NCBI GenBank assembly: GCA_965368585.1
Contig: CBDUNM010000135.1
Coordinates: 1-14,168, forward strand
Direction of reading: 5' to 3'
Length of the DNA stretch: 14,168 bases
Origin: JARRQB01 sp965368585
Lineage (GTDB): Bacteria > Pseudomonadota > Gammaproteobacteria > Chromatiales > Chromatiaceae
Below, in pieces: positions 6,967 to 13,584 of this stretch. The translations under genes and the position numbers were made by a program. Position 1 is the stretch's first letter; every line of letters begins with the position of its first letter. The notes under the pieces are model-generated. The model was not told where the DNA came from, made no database searches, and saw only the letters and a program-made list of their open reading frames with translations.

Positions 6967-7826
6967 GGGACCACCAGCACGGGCTCGGCGTGGACCTCGG
7001 GGGTAGCGGGCGTGTATTGAATCAGTTCGATGAGGTGGTTGCGGTACACGACCTTGCCCGGCGTTACCGCGACCTGCCGGCCGGGCACGAAGCGCTCCGT
7101 ACCCGCGGGTTTCTGGCCGGCCGCCAGGCGCGTCCAGTCGTCCCACCAGTTCGACCAGCCCCGCAGCAGGTTGGCCCCGCCCTGCCTAAAGGTCGCGTCG
7201 CCGACCTCGGGATTGGTCAGCGGGAAATTAGCCGGCGACACGACGTCCAGCAACTGACGGGTCACGAAGGTCACGATGTTCTTGTGGTCGCGCGCCAGCC
7301 CCGGTACACCGGTGGTGGCGTTGTCCCACCATTGCTGGGTCAACAGAAAGGACTGGCTGATGACGTTGTACGGCCATACCTTCCACAACGGCGAGCGAAA
7401 GCGGCTATCCTGCGGCAACGGCTCGATAGCGGGCGGTGTATTCGGGTCAGCGAGCGCCCGGCTCGCGAACACACTGATGCGCACGGCCTTGCGTGCGGCC
7501 TTTTCCACCAGCCGCGCATGTGTCCCCGGCGACCAGGCGAGCTTCACCCACCAGTCCAGATACGCCAGCGGCAGCACCCGTGGATCGATGCCGCCGGTGT
7601 AGTTGGCTGTATTGGCGTGAAACATCCGATCCAGGGTCTTCGCCACCTGGGGACTGATGGTGGTTGGTGGCAAGGGATCATAGGGGCGCACCGGTTTGGT
7701 TGGCACCGGATTCTCGGCAATTACCCCCGGCTCGGAGTCGTGCTCCGGCGGTTTGTCGGCGTGCCGGGGGCGGGGTGCGTTTTTCCGCGGCCGCAACGGC
7801 CGTACATCGTTGGAACTCGTGGACAT
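6828..7826 (-). pseudogene. phaC: PHA synthase phaC, N-terminal part (paralogue A), truncated before the catalytic domain
   Basis: Residues 1-289 are a good PhaC N-terminal domain. There is a Pro/Arg-rich tail (1-55), then typical stretches such as LWKVWPYNVISQSFLL and GGANLLRGWSNWWDDW, then FVPGRQVAVTPGKVVYRNHL leading to VLVVPAW at 283-289 (ending at base 6960). At that point an intact enzyme should continue into the KYYILDLSP segment. Instead the frame reads about 43 nonsense residues, being a shadow of the paralogue B frame, and stops at 6828. No catalytic Cys, Asp or His lies in this frame. The ATG at 7826 is preceded by GAGG about 10 bases upstream, and a small GGCGA/TCGCC stem surrounds that site. 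Length to the break is about half a normal class I synthase. The product should be inactive. Confidence 0.85.
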
Positions 7827-8052
7827 GGCGACATTACCTCGCCGTTGTTGGAATATACGTCAGTACGGATTATGGCGCCGCGGCGGGCCGAATTCATGAT
7901 GAAACAGTGAGAAATGGCGAGAATGCGCGTGAGCCGTGATTTGGATCAACTGTGTCGGCGGCGGGCGCGAACCGCTATGTCGCGACGGCTTGTACACTTT
8001 TGCTGTCCCGCCCGCTTGGGGGTGGTAATGAGCCGACGCATTATCGTTTTGA

Positions 8053-8080
8053 GCGCGGCGAGCCGCGCCGGAGAATCCGG
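8053..8080. repeat. Two adjacent small hairpins upstream of the hydratase/acyltransferase gene
   Basis: GCGCGGC and GCCGCGC (8053-8068) form a 6-bp GC stem with a CGAG tetraloop. Directly after it, CCGGA-GAA-TCCGG (8068-8080) forms a 5-bp stem with a three-base loop. They end 24 bases before the ATG at 8105. They may structure the leader RNA; no known riboswitch was recognised. Confidence 0.4.
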
Positions 8081-8104
8081 CTATCTTGTACCAGGCATAA
8101 CAGA

Positions 8105-9502
8105 ATGCAAAGCGATTTCATTGAAAACCGTATCTTTGACGAGATTCAGATCGGCGATTCGGCCAGTCTCGAACGGCGTCTGACCCTGCAGGACATCAAA
8201 CTGTTCGCGGTGATGTCAGGCGACGTGAATCCAGCCCACGTCGACGAGGATTACGCCCGAAGCAGCCGTTTTCACGAGGTGATTGCCAACGGTCTGTGGG
8301 GCGGTGCGCTGATCTCGACCGTGCTTGGCACCCAGTTGCCGGGTCCCGGCACGATTTACCTCAATCAGTCGTTGCGCTTTCGCCGTCCGGTAGGCCTCGG
8401 CGACCGGGTGACGGTCAGCGTCACGGTGACGGAAAAAGACCCGAAAAATCATCGCGCGCGGTTGGACTGCCAGTGCGTCAACCAGGAAGGCAAGACGGTT
8501 ATCAGCGGCGAGGCCGAGGTGCTGGCGCCTACCGAAAAGGTCAAACGCCCACGTTGGGTACTGCCCGAAATACACCTGACCGAGCGGGTGCATTTGCATC
8601 GCTTGCTGGCCGCGGCCGAGAAACGTCCGGCGGTGCGCACGGCAGTAGTCCACCCTACCGACGAGGCCTCGCTCACCGGCGCCCTCGCGGCGGCCGAGCA
8701 TGGGCTGGTCGTGCCGTTATTGATCGGGCCGGAACACAAGATTCGCGCGGCCGCCGAGGCGGCAGGCATAGACCTGTCACCCTACGAACTTGCGGCGACT
8801 GAACACAGCCATGCCGCAGCAGCTCGGGCGGTTGCCCTGGCCCGCTCGGGTGACGTGGAAGCGCTGATGAAAGGCAATCTGCACACCGATGAACTGATGC
8901 GCGCGATCGTGGACAGGGACGCCGGTCTGCGCACCGAGCGGCGTCTCAGTCACGTGTTCGCATTCGATGTTCCAACCTACGCACAGCCGCTGTTCATCAC
9001 CGATGCGGCCATCAACGTGTACCCGACCCTCGAGCACAAACGCGATATCGTCCAGAATGCGATCGACTTGGCCCACGCGCTACGCATCGAGCGTCCTAAG
9101 GTGGCGGTGCTCTCGGCCGTAGAGACCATAACGCCGGTTATTCCATCAACCTTGGATGCGGCCGCGCTTTGCAAGATGGCCGACCGCGGTCAGATTACCG
9201 GAGCGCTGGTCGACGGACCGCTGGCCTTCGACAATGCCGTTTCACCGGAGGCGGCCCACATCAAGGGCATCGTCTCCCCGGTGGCGGGGCAGGCGGATAT
9301 CCTGGTCGTGCCCGATCTGGAAGCCGGTAACATGCTGGCCAAGCAGCTCGAGTACCTCGGCGGCGCCGAGGGTGCCGGTATCGCGCTGGGCGCGCGCGTA
9401 CCGATTATCCTGACCAGCCGCGCCGATGACACCATCACCCGACTGGCGTCCTGTGCCTTGGCGGTGATGCTGGCCCAACATCAGCGCGAGGCGCTCGCGT
9501 AA
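8105..9502 (+). CDS. Bifunctional MaoC-type enoyl-CoA hydratase / phosphate acetyl-butyryltransferase
   Basis: This is a 465-residue fusion of two enzyme domains. The N-terminal hot-dog hydratase (about 10-140) shows the hydratase 2 motif SGDVNPAHVDEDYA, with catalytic Asp40 and His45, then IANGLWGGALIS. It should hydrate trans-enoyl-CoA to (R)-3-hydroxyacyl-CoA, the stereoisomer used by PHA synthase. The C-terminal part (about 160-460) is a phosphate acetyl/butyryltransferase domain, with MKGNLHTDELM, DGPLAFDNAVS and LVVPDLEAGNMLAKQL; it swaps CoA and phosphate on short acyl groups. Length is usual for this fusion family. The open frame begins at 7952, but the first 51 residues are Arg-rich and do not fit. 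ATG 8105 opens directly onto the domain, although only a weak AGG lies upstream. It is divergent from phaC, 278 bases away, so a link to PHA or short-chain acyl-CoA turnover is likely. Confidence 0.9.
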   Translation: MQSDFIENRIFDEIQIGDSASLERRLTLQDIKLFAVMSGDVNPAHVDEDYARSSRFHEVIANGLWGGALISTVLGTQLPGPGTIYLNQSLRFRRPVGLGDRVTVSVTVTEKDPKNHRARLDCQCVNQEGKTVISGEAEVLAPTEKVKRPRWVLPEIHLTERVHLHRLLAAAEKRPAVRTAVVHPTDEASLTGALAAAEHGLVVPLLIGPEHKIRAAAEAAGIDLSPYELAATEHSHAAAARAVALARSGDVEALMKGNLHTDELMRAIVDRDAGLRTERRLSHVFAFDVPTYAQPLFITDAAINVYPTLEHKRDIVQNAIDLAHALRIERPKVAVLSAVETITPVIPSTLDAAALCKMADRGQITGALVDGPLAFDNAVSPEAAHIKGIVSPVAGQADILVVPDLEAGNMLAKQLEYLGGAEGAGIALGARVPIILTSRADDTITRLASCALAVMLAQHQREALA

Positions 9503-9536
9503 AAACAAATAACTCCCACTGACAGCCAGCGCGCGC

Positions 9537-10049
9537 TCATTGAGGTTTGACGCCCGCGGTCTGAATTTCAGCGCGAAGTACATCATCCTCCTGACGCAGG
9601 GTCGCCTGCAGATGCCTGCACAAACCGAGCATCCGCTCGTTTTGCGGTAACACGTAGCCGCGCAGCACCCGGATATCGTTCGAACGGGCCGACTCGATCA
9701 GCTTTTCGAGCAACGATGAGCCGACGCCCTGTCCGTGGAACTCGTCGACGACCGAGACGGCGAATTCGGCCACTTCCGGTTCGTCGGGTAAGCGAAAATA
9801 GCGCGCCAATCCGATGCCGCTGGGACGGCCTCCGTCGATGGCAGCCGCGCACCAGGCGACTCGGTTGCTACCGTCGAGATCGGTGAGATAGTCGAGTTCG
9901 GAATCCGATAATTCGGTGACGGCGGAGGCGAAGCGCAGCCAGCGTGACCGACGCGACATACGCTTGAAGCCGTCGTTGATCCCTTCGCGCAGGTTCTTCG
10001 GACCGAGTTCCCTGCAGGGGAGAACCAGGTATCGTGTTCCATTGCGCAT
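9537..10049 (-). CDS. GNAT-family N-acetyltransferase
   Basis: The protein has 170 residues from the chosen ATG. A GNAT fold is indicated by FKRMSRRSRWLRF (28-40), which resembles the start of the acetyltransferase domain of Pat-type protein acetyltransferases. Further support comes from the strand VAEFAVSVVDEF and the acetyl-CoA motif HGQGVGSSLLEKL (105-117), where His replaces the usual Arg or Gln at the first position, and from LPQNERMLGLCRHL (134-147), typical of GNAT motif B. The substrate is unknown; small molecule or protein lysine are both possible. The frame runs up to 10298, overlapping prkB on the other strand, but the extra 83 residues are unlike GNAT and Cys/Ser-rich. A GTG at 10070 is the main alternative start. 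No clear Shine-Dalgarno was found. The gene is convergent with the hydratase/acyltransferase gene, with a 34-base gap holding nothing notable. Confidence 0.82.
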   Translation of the reverse strand: MRNGTRYLVLPCRELGPKNLREGINDGFKRMSRRSRWLRFASAVTELSDSELDYLTDLDGSNRVAWCAAAIDGGRPSGIGLARYFRLPDEPEVAEFAVSVVDEFHGQGVGSSLLEKLIESARSNDIRVLRGYVLPQNERMLGLCRHLQATLRQEDDVLRAEIQTAGVKPQ

Positions 10050-10158
10050 CAAGAGTATGTCGATTGTCACGATACTCGGCGATTCGTCGCAACCGGAAAC
10101 TCCATCATAGCGGCTGCAATTGCAGACCGCAGCGTTTCTCACGGTGATTCGGTGATGT

Positions 10159-10188
10159 TTGCAATCCAGGTGCCCGGAAAGGTATAAC
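10159..10188 (+). promoter_or_regulatory. Candidate sigma-70 promoter for prkB
   Basis: TTGCAA (10159-10164) and TATAAC (10183-10188) are separated by 18 bases and match the -35 and -10 consensus at 4 of 6 and 5 of 6 positions. They lie about 95 bases before the prkB ATG, in the 234-base gap diverging from the acetyltransferase gene. No LysR-type (CbbR) site was confirmed. Confidence 0.35.
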
Positions 10189-10283
10189 CATAAGCTGAAT
10201 AAGTAAATTGTTGCCCGATCGCATATCGGCGAGGCGCCGCGTGAGACGGACCGCTCAAATGATTTCCAAGAAGAGGTGATCCA

Positions 10284-11174
10284 ATGTCGAAGAAACACCC
10301 AATAGTCGCCGTTACCGGCTCGTCCGGCGCCGGGACGTCAACTGTCAAGCGGGCCTTGGAGCACATTTTCGAGCGCATCGGCGCGGTCGCCGAATTCGTC
10401 GAGGGTGACAGTTTCCACCGCTACAATCGCAAGGAGATGCGCAATGAGCTGGTGCTGGCCGATGAGGAGGGACGTAATCTCAGCCACTTCGGGCCCGAGG
10501 GCAACCTGTTTGCCAAACAGTACGCGCTCTTCACAAGCTACGGCGAGACGGGCACCGGGATGCGCCGCCGCTATGTGCACGACGAGGAAGAGGCCGCGTT
10601 GTTCGGCACCGAACCCGGGACATTCACGCCCTGGGAGCCGCTATCGGGAAAGTCCGATCTGCTGGTCTACGAGGGGCTGCACGGCGGATTGGTGACCGAG
10701 GAATACAACATGGCCGCCGAGGTAGATCTCCTCATTGGCGTGGCGCCGACGATCAATCTTGAATGGATCCAGAAAATCAACCGCGATATGGCGGAGCGTG
10801 GTTACGAGTCGACCGCCGTGATCGATACCATCTATCGGCGGATGTACGACTACATGCACTACATCCTGCCGCAATTCGAACATACGCACATCAATTTCCA
10901 GCGCATTCCGCTGGTCGACACCTCCAACCCGTTCATGGTGCGCGATATTCCTACCGCCGACCAAAGTCAGGTCCTGATTCATTTCGTGAAGTCCAGGCCC
11001 AGCGTGGAATACAAGTTGCGCCTGAAGGGTTTGATCGAAGGTTCGTTCATTACCGGGTTTAATACCCTGGTCATCCCTGGCGGTAAGATGGCCTTTGCGA
11101 TGGAGCTTATCCTGACGCAGCGCATCCTCGATTTGCTGAAACGGCGGGTCGAAAAGAGCGAAGAAGGCGACTAG
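10284..11174 (+). CDS. prkB: Phosphoribulokinase, class I (proteobacterial type)
   Basis: This enzyme phosphorylates ribulose 5-phosphate with ATP to ribulose 1,5-bisphosphate, the substrate of RuBisCO in the Calvin-Benson-Bassham cycle; it is cytoplasmic. At 296 residues it has the usual length of the proteobacterial class I enzyme. The P-loop is GSSGAGTS (12-19). EGDSFHRYNR (41-50) contains the catalytic-base Asp and the conserved His and Arg. LLVYEGLHGG (Walker B-like) and INRDMAERGY, with conserved Arg and Asp residues of the active site, follow in order. The ATG is preceded by AGAGG at about 8 bases. No RuBisCO or other Calvin genes lie in the window, so this is a stand-alone prkB as in many chemolithoautotrophic gammaproteobacteria. 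It is followed by a large hairpin and then the convergent nap operon. Confidence 0.96.
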   Translation: MSKKHPIVAVTGSSGAGTSTVKRALEHIFERIGAVAEFVEGDSFHRYNRKEMRNELVLADEEGRNLSHFGPEGNLFAKQYALFTSYGETGTGMRRRYVHDEEEAALFGTEPGTFTPWEPLSGKSDLLVYEGLHGGLVTEEYNMAAEVDLLIGVAPTINLEWIQKINRDMAERGYESTAVIDTIYRRMYDYMHYILPQFEHTHINFQRIPLVDTSNPFMVRDIPTADQSQVLIHFVKSRPSVEYKLRLKGLIEGSFITGFNTLVIPGGKMAFAMELILTQRILDLLKRRVEKSEEGD

Positions 11175-11229
11175 CGTGCAACATGCAGGTTAAGTTGGGG
11201 CCAACACACCCTTGCCGTCCCCGTTCCCC

Positions 11230-11284
11230 GAGCAGCCTGGGTCCCAACCACTTTATCAAGCGGTGCATGGGACCCGCTCTGCTC
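11230..11284. terminator. Large imperfect hairpin between prkB and napB
   Basis: An outer stem GAGCAG/CTGCTC (11230-11235 with 11279-11284) and an inner perfect 8-bp stem GGGTCCCA/TGGGACCC (11239-11246 with 11268-11275) are separated by a 3-by-3 internal loop. The terminal loop region is about 21 bases. It sits in the 144-base convergent gap. There is no T-run, so it is called a possible bidirectional terminator or 3'-end stability element rather than a classical one. Confidence 0.5.
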
Positions 11285-11318
11285 TCAGCGAACGTGGCTC
11301 AAAGGCCTCATGCCACAC

Positions 11319-11762
11319 TTACTTGGTCATTGGCACGGATTTGAACTCGTTCGCGATCAGCGGATCCGCGTCGATCTGCGGAACGTGACACTGATTGCAG
11401 AAATAGCGCCGTGCCGCCAGGGTGTCGAGCTTGGTGCCGTCGCTGGTTTTGTAGTGGCTTTCGCTGACCTCGGTGGCATCCTTTTCTTTGGCCTTCTCCT
11501 TGCTGTGGCAGTCCATGCATTCGTTTTCGCCGAGGTTGATCGCGTACTGATCCACCTTGTGCGGGACCAGGGGCGGTTGCTCTTCGAAGGTGCGATCGAT
11601 GATTTCCTTGTCGTTGATAATGCGCGCCTTCACCGGCGCGACGGAGTCGTCGGGAATTTGCACGGCGCCACGCAACGACACCAGTGACTCCCCGGTGCTC
11701 GTCGCCGGCACGCCGATGGCTCCGCACATGACGAGCATTCCTAACCAGATAGATTTGTTCAT
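11319..11762 (-). CDS. napB: Periplasmic nitrate reductase, diheme cytochrome c subunit NapB
   Basis: NapB passes electrons to the catalytic NapA in the periplasm. The 147-residue precursor starts with a Sec-type signal peptide (hydrophobic 5-18, cleavage likely near 20-24). Two c-type heme sites are present, CMDCH (82-86) and CNQCH (122-126). Candidate distal heme ligands are His68 (VPHKVDQ) and His103 (ESHYKT), both conserved in the family. Length and heme arrangement are normal. The ATG overlaps the napH stop by four bases (ATGA), with GAGG 7 bases upstream, so translation is coupled. It is the last gene of the nap operon; napC, which often follows, is absent. Confidence 0.95.
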   Translation of the reverse strand: MNKSIWLGMLVMCGAIGVPATSTGESLVSLRGAVQIPDDSVAPVKARIINDKEIIDRTFEEQPPLVPHKVDQYAINLGENECMDCHSKEKAKEKDATEVSESHYKTSDGTKLDTLAARRYFCNQCHVPQIDADPLIANEFKSVPMTK

Positions 11763-12661
11763 GGCAAGACCTCACTGTTTTTGACGATCCCGGCGGCCTT
11801 CGGGGCGGTTTGGTAACGGTTGGTAAAATTGAAAACTTTCGGGGCGCAGACGTCGATGCACCGGCCACAGTTGGTGCAGTTGCCATCGGCAATGACCGGC
11901 CCCAACCCCTTGTCGGCGCCTTTGAGCGCGGGGCGGATCACCTGGTGCTCGGGACACACGGCGAAACAATCCATGCAGTCATCGCAACGTTCGCGATGGG
12001 TGGCACTGACGCGCAACGGGCTGAACTTGCCGACCAGGCTGTAAAACGCGCCCACGGGGCATAGATGGCCGCACCAGCCGCGCCGGCTGACGATCAGGTC
12101 GAACAAGAAAATGACCGCGACCATGCCCCACGCCAGCCCCATGCCGAACACCAGCCCACGGAACACCATGGTGACCGGATTGACGAGTTCCCAAAGGATG
12201 CTGCCCGTGACGGCGGCGCCCAGCAGAATGGCGCCCAATACCCAGTAGCGGGCCTGCCGCGAGAGGTGGGCGCCGCCCTTGATCCTGAGCCGATTGCGCA
12301 GCCACTCCGCGGCGTCGGTAATGATATTGACCGGGCAGACCCAGGAGCAGTAAACCCTGCCGCCGACCAGCAGGTAGAACAGCAAGACGATGCCGGCGCC
12401 GAGAAAGGCATTGGCCAGCGGTACGTGGCCGGTGAATATCTCCTGTAACAGCACCAGCGGGTCGGTGAGCGGCAGCACGTCCAGTGTCAGGCTGGAGGCT
12501 AGATTGCCCTTGACGATCCATACGTCCAGCCATGGACCCGCCAGGAACAACGTCAGTATCGCTACCTGGCTCAAGCGTCGTAGCAACAACCATCGGTGCG
12601 CCTTGAGCCAGCCCTTTTTCACGATGGCTTCTCGACCGGGTTTGGCGGGGACCGCGGCCAT
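11759..12661 (-). CDS. napH: Quinol dehydrogenase membrane subunit NapH
   Basis: NapH is the inner-membrane part of the NapGH quinol dehydrogenase that feeds electrons to periplasmic nitrate reductase. From the ATG at 12661 it has 300 residues: a cytoplasmic N-terminus, about four membrane helices, two CxxxCP motifs (CSWVCP near 105-110, CGHLCP near 197-202), then two [4Fe-4S] ferredoxin motifs (CDDCMDCFAVCP near 226-237 and CTNCGRCIDVCAP near 262-274). A GTG at 12673 in the same frame would add four residues and overlap napG by 11 bases. The ATG is preferred because AGGTGG sits 8 bases upstream and because it starts one base after the napG stop. All expected cysteines are present. Confidence 0.95.
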   Translation of the reverse strand: MAAVPAKPGREAIVKKGWLKAHRWLLLRRLSQVAILTLFLAGPWLDVWIVKGNLASSLTLDVLPLTDPLVLLQEIFTGHVPLANAFLGAGIVLLFYLLVGGRVYCSWVCPVNIITDAAEWLRNRLRIKGGAHLSRQARYWVLGAILLGAAVTGSILWELVNPVTMVFRGLVFGMGLAWGMVAVIFLFDLIVSRRGWCGHLCPVGAFYSLVGKFSPLRVSATHRERCDDCMDCFAVCPEHQVIRPALKGADKGLGPVIADGNCTNCGRCIDVCAPKVFNFTNRYQTAPKAAGIVKNSEVLP

Positions 12662-12662
12662 C

Positions 12663-13520
12663 TCAGATGCCACCTTTGCGGTTCAGCGTATCAAGCGGAT
12701 TCGACGAGAACGGCGGCGTTGACTCTTCCTGCTCCTGGATCAAGCCCTCGCCCTCGTAGTCGTAGCGCATGCCCTCGGGCAGGTTGTAGCGATGTTCGCG
12801 GTCGGGTGTGACCAGGCTGCCGCCGGCCCGTTGCTTCTGATCCCAGCCAAGGCGGTAGTGCTTGCCCAACATCCCTTTCGCCAGTTCGATCGGAAACACC
12901 TTGATCGCGGCTTCCTCGAGAATGCAGGCCCGTTCGCACTTGCCGCAGCCGGTGCAGCCGTCGGAGTGCACCACGGGGATGAACAGGGCGTGCTTGCCGC
13001 TACGGTCGTTGTGCTGGTAGTTCAGTGATATAGCCTTGCCGCGGATCGGGCAGATGTTGAAGCAGACCTCGCAACGCAGACCCTGAAACGCGATACAGGA
13101 CTCTTGATCGACGACCACGGCGAGGCCCATGCGGGCATCGTTTATCTCGCTCAGTTCGGGGTCCAGCGCGGCGGTCGGACAGGCCTTTACACAGGGAATG
13201 TCGGTACACATTTCGCACGGCACTTCGCGCGCCTCGAAATAGGGCGTACCCAGGGTGACGGCCTCTCCGGCCTTGGCCAGCTTCAGCGTGTCGTAGGGGC
13301 AGTCGCGCACGCACAGCCCGCAGCGTATGCAGGCGCCAAGAAAGTCCTCCTCGGGTCCGGCGCCCGGCGGGCGTATGGCGGTCGCCGGCAGCGCCTGCGA
13401 CTGGCGGTTGTACAGCCCCAACCCCAATACCATCACGCCGGCGCCACAGGCCAGGCGCGCCGAATCCACCAGGAACCGGCGTCTCGCTTCACTTGTCGTT
13501 GTTTGTGGCTTAGGACTCAT
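12663..13520 (-). CDS. napG: Periplasmic ferredoxin-type quinol dehydrogenase subunit NapG
   Basis: NapG is the iron-sulfur partner of NapH on the periplasmic side. The 285-residue precursor opens with a Tat signal (RRRFL at 13-17, hydrophobic 21-36), as expected for a protein exported folded with its clusters. Four [4Fe-4S] motifs follow: CIRCGLCVRDCP (64-75), CEMCTDIPCVKACP (102-115), CEVCFNICP (150-158, with Cys142 nearby) and CTGCGKCERACI (189-200). Length is typical. The ATG is preceded by GGAAAA at about 9 bases. A perfect hairpin separates it from napA upstream, while the downstream napH follows after one base. Confidence 0.95.
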   Translation of the reverse strand: MSPKPQTTTSEARRRFLVDSARLACGAGVMVLGLGLYNRQSQALPATAIRPPGAGPEEDFLGACIRCGLCVRDCPYDTLKLAKAGEAVTLGTPYFEAREVPCEMCTDIPCVKACPTAALDPELSEINDARMGLAVVVDQESCIAFQGLRCEVCFNICPIRGKAISLNYQHNDRSGKHALFIPVVHSDGCTGCGKCERACILEEAAIKVFPIELAKGMLGKHYRLGWDQKQRAGGSLVTPDREHRYNLPEGMRYDYEGEGLIQEQEESTPPFSSNPLDTLNRKGGI

Positions 13521-13538
13521 GGCTGTGTTTTCCAGAAA

Positions 13539-13570
13539 CGTGGAGCAGGCACTGAACTGCCTGCTCCACG
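13539..13570. repeat. Perfect 13-bp hairpin between napA and napG
   Basis: The arms CGTGGAGCAGGCA and TGCCTGCTCCACG are perfectly complementary around a 6-base loop. The element fills half of the 64-base napA-napG gap, while all other nap junctions are almost gap-free. In the direction of transcription only TTT follows, so it is a weak terminator at best. It may instead protect the napA message from decay or lower napGHB expression. Confidence 0.7.
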
Positions 13571-13584
13571 CGCCGGGGCAGTCC

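Noticed and set aside
6828..7146. Programmed ribosomal frameshift or simple sequencing indel in phaC
   Set aside because: Both would leave each PhaC segment present once. Here a homologous block is present twice, so two different genes are joined.
7827..7843. GGCGA/TCGCC stem around the phaC ribosome binding site as a thermosensor or riboswitch
   Set aside because: Only 5 bp with a 7-base loop; too small to claim regulation without conservation data.
6945..7910. Plus-strand open frame of 321 codons opposite phaC
   Set aside because: Arg/Gly/His-rich shadow of the phaC N-terminal region; no recognisable domain and no ribosome binding site.
7952..8104. 51-residue extension of the hydratase/acyltransferase protein
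   Set aside because: Arg-rich without homology to the family; ATG 8105 matches the usual family start.
10050..10298. 83-residue extension of the GNAT protein upstream
   Set aside because: Not GNAT-like, rich in Ser/Cys, and it would overlap the start of prkB on the other strand and the candidate prkB promoter.
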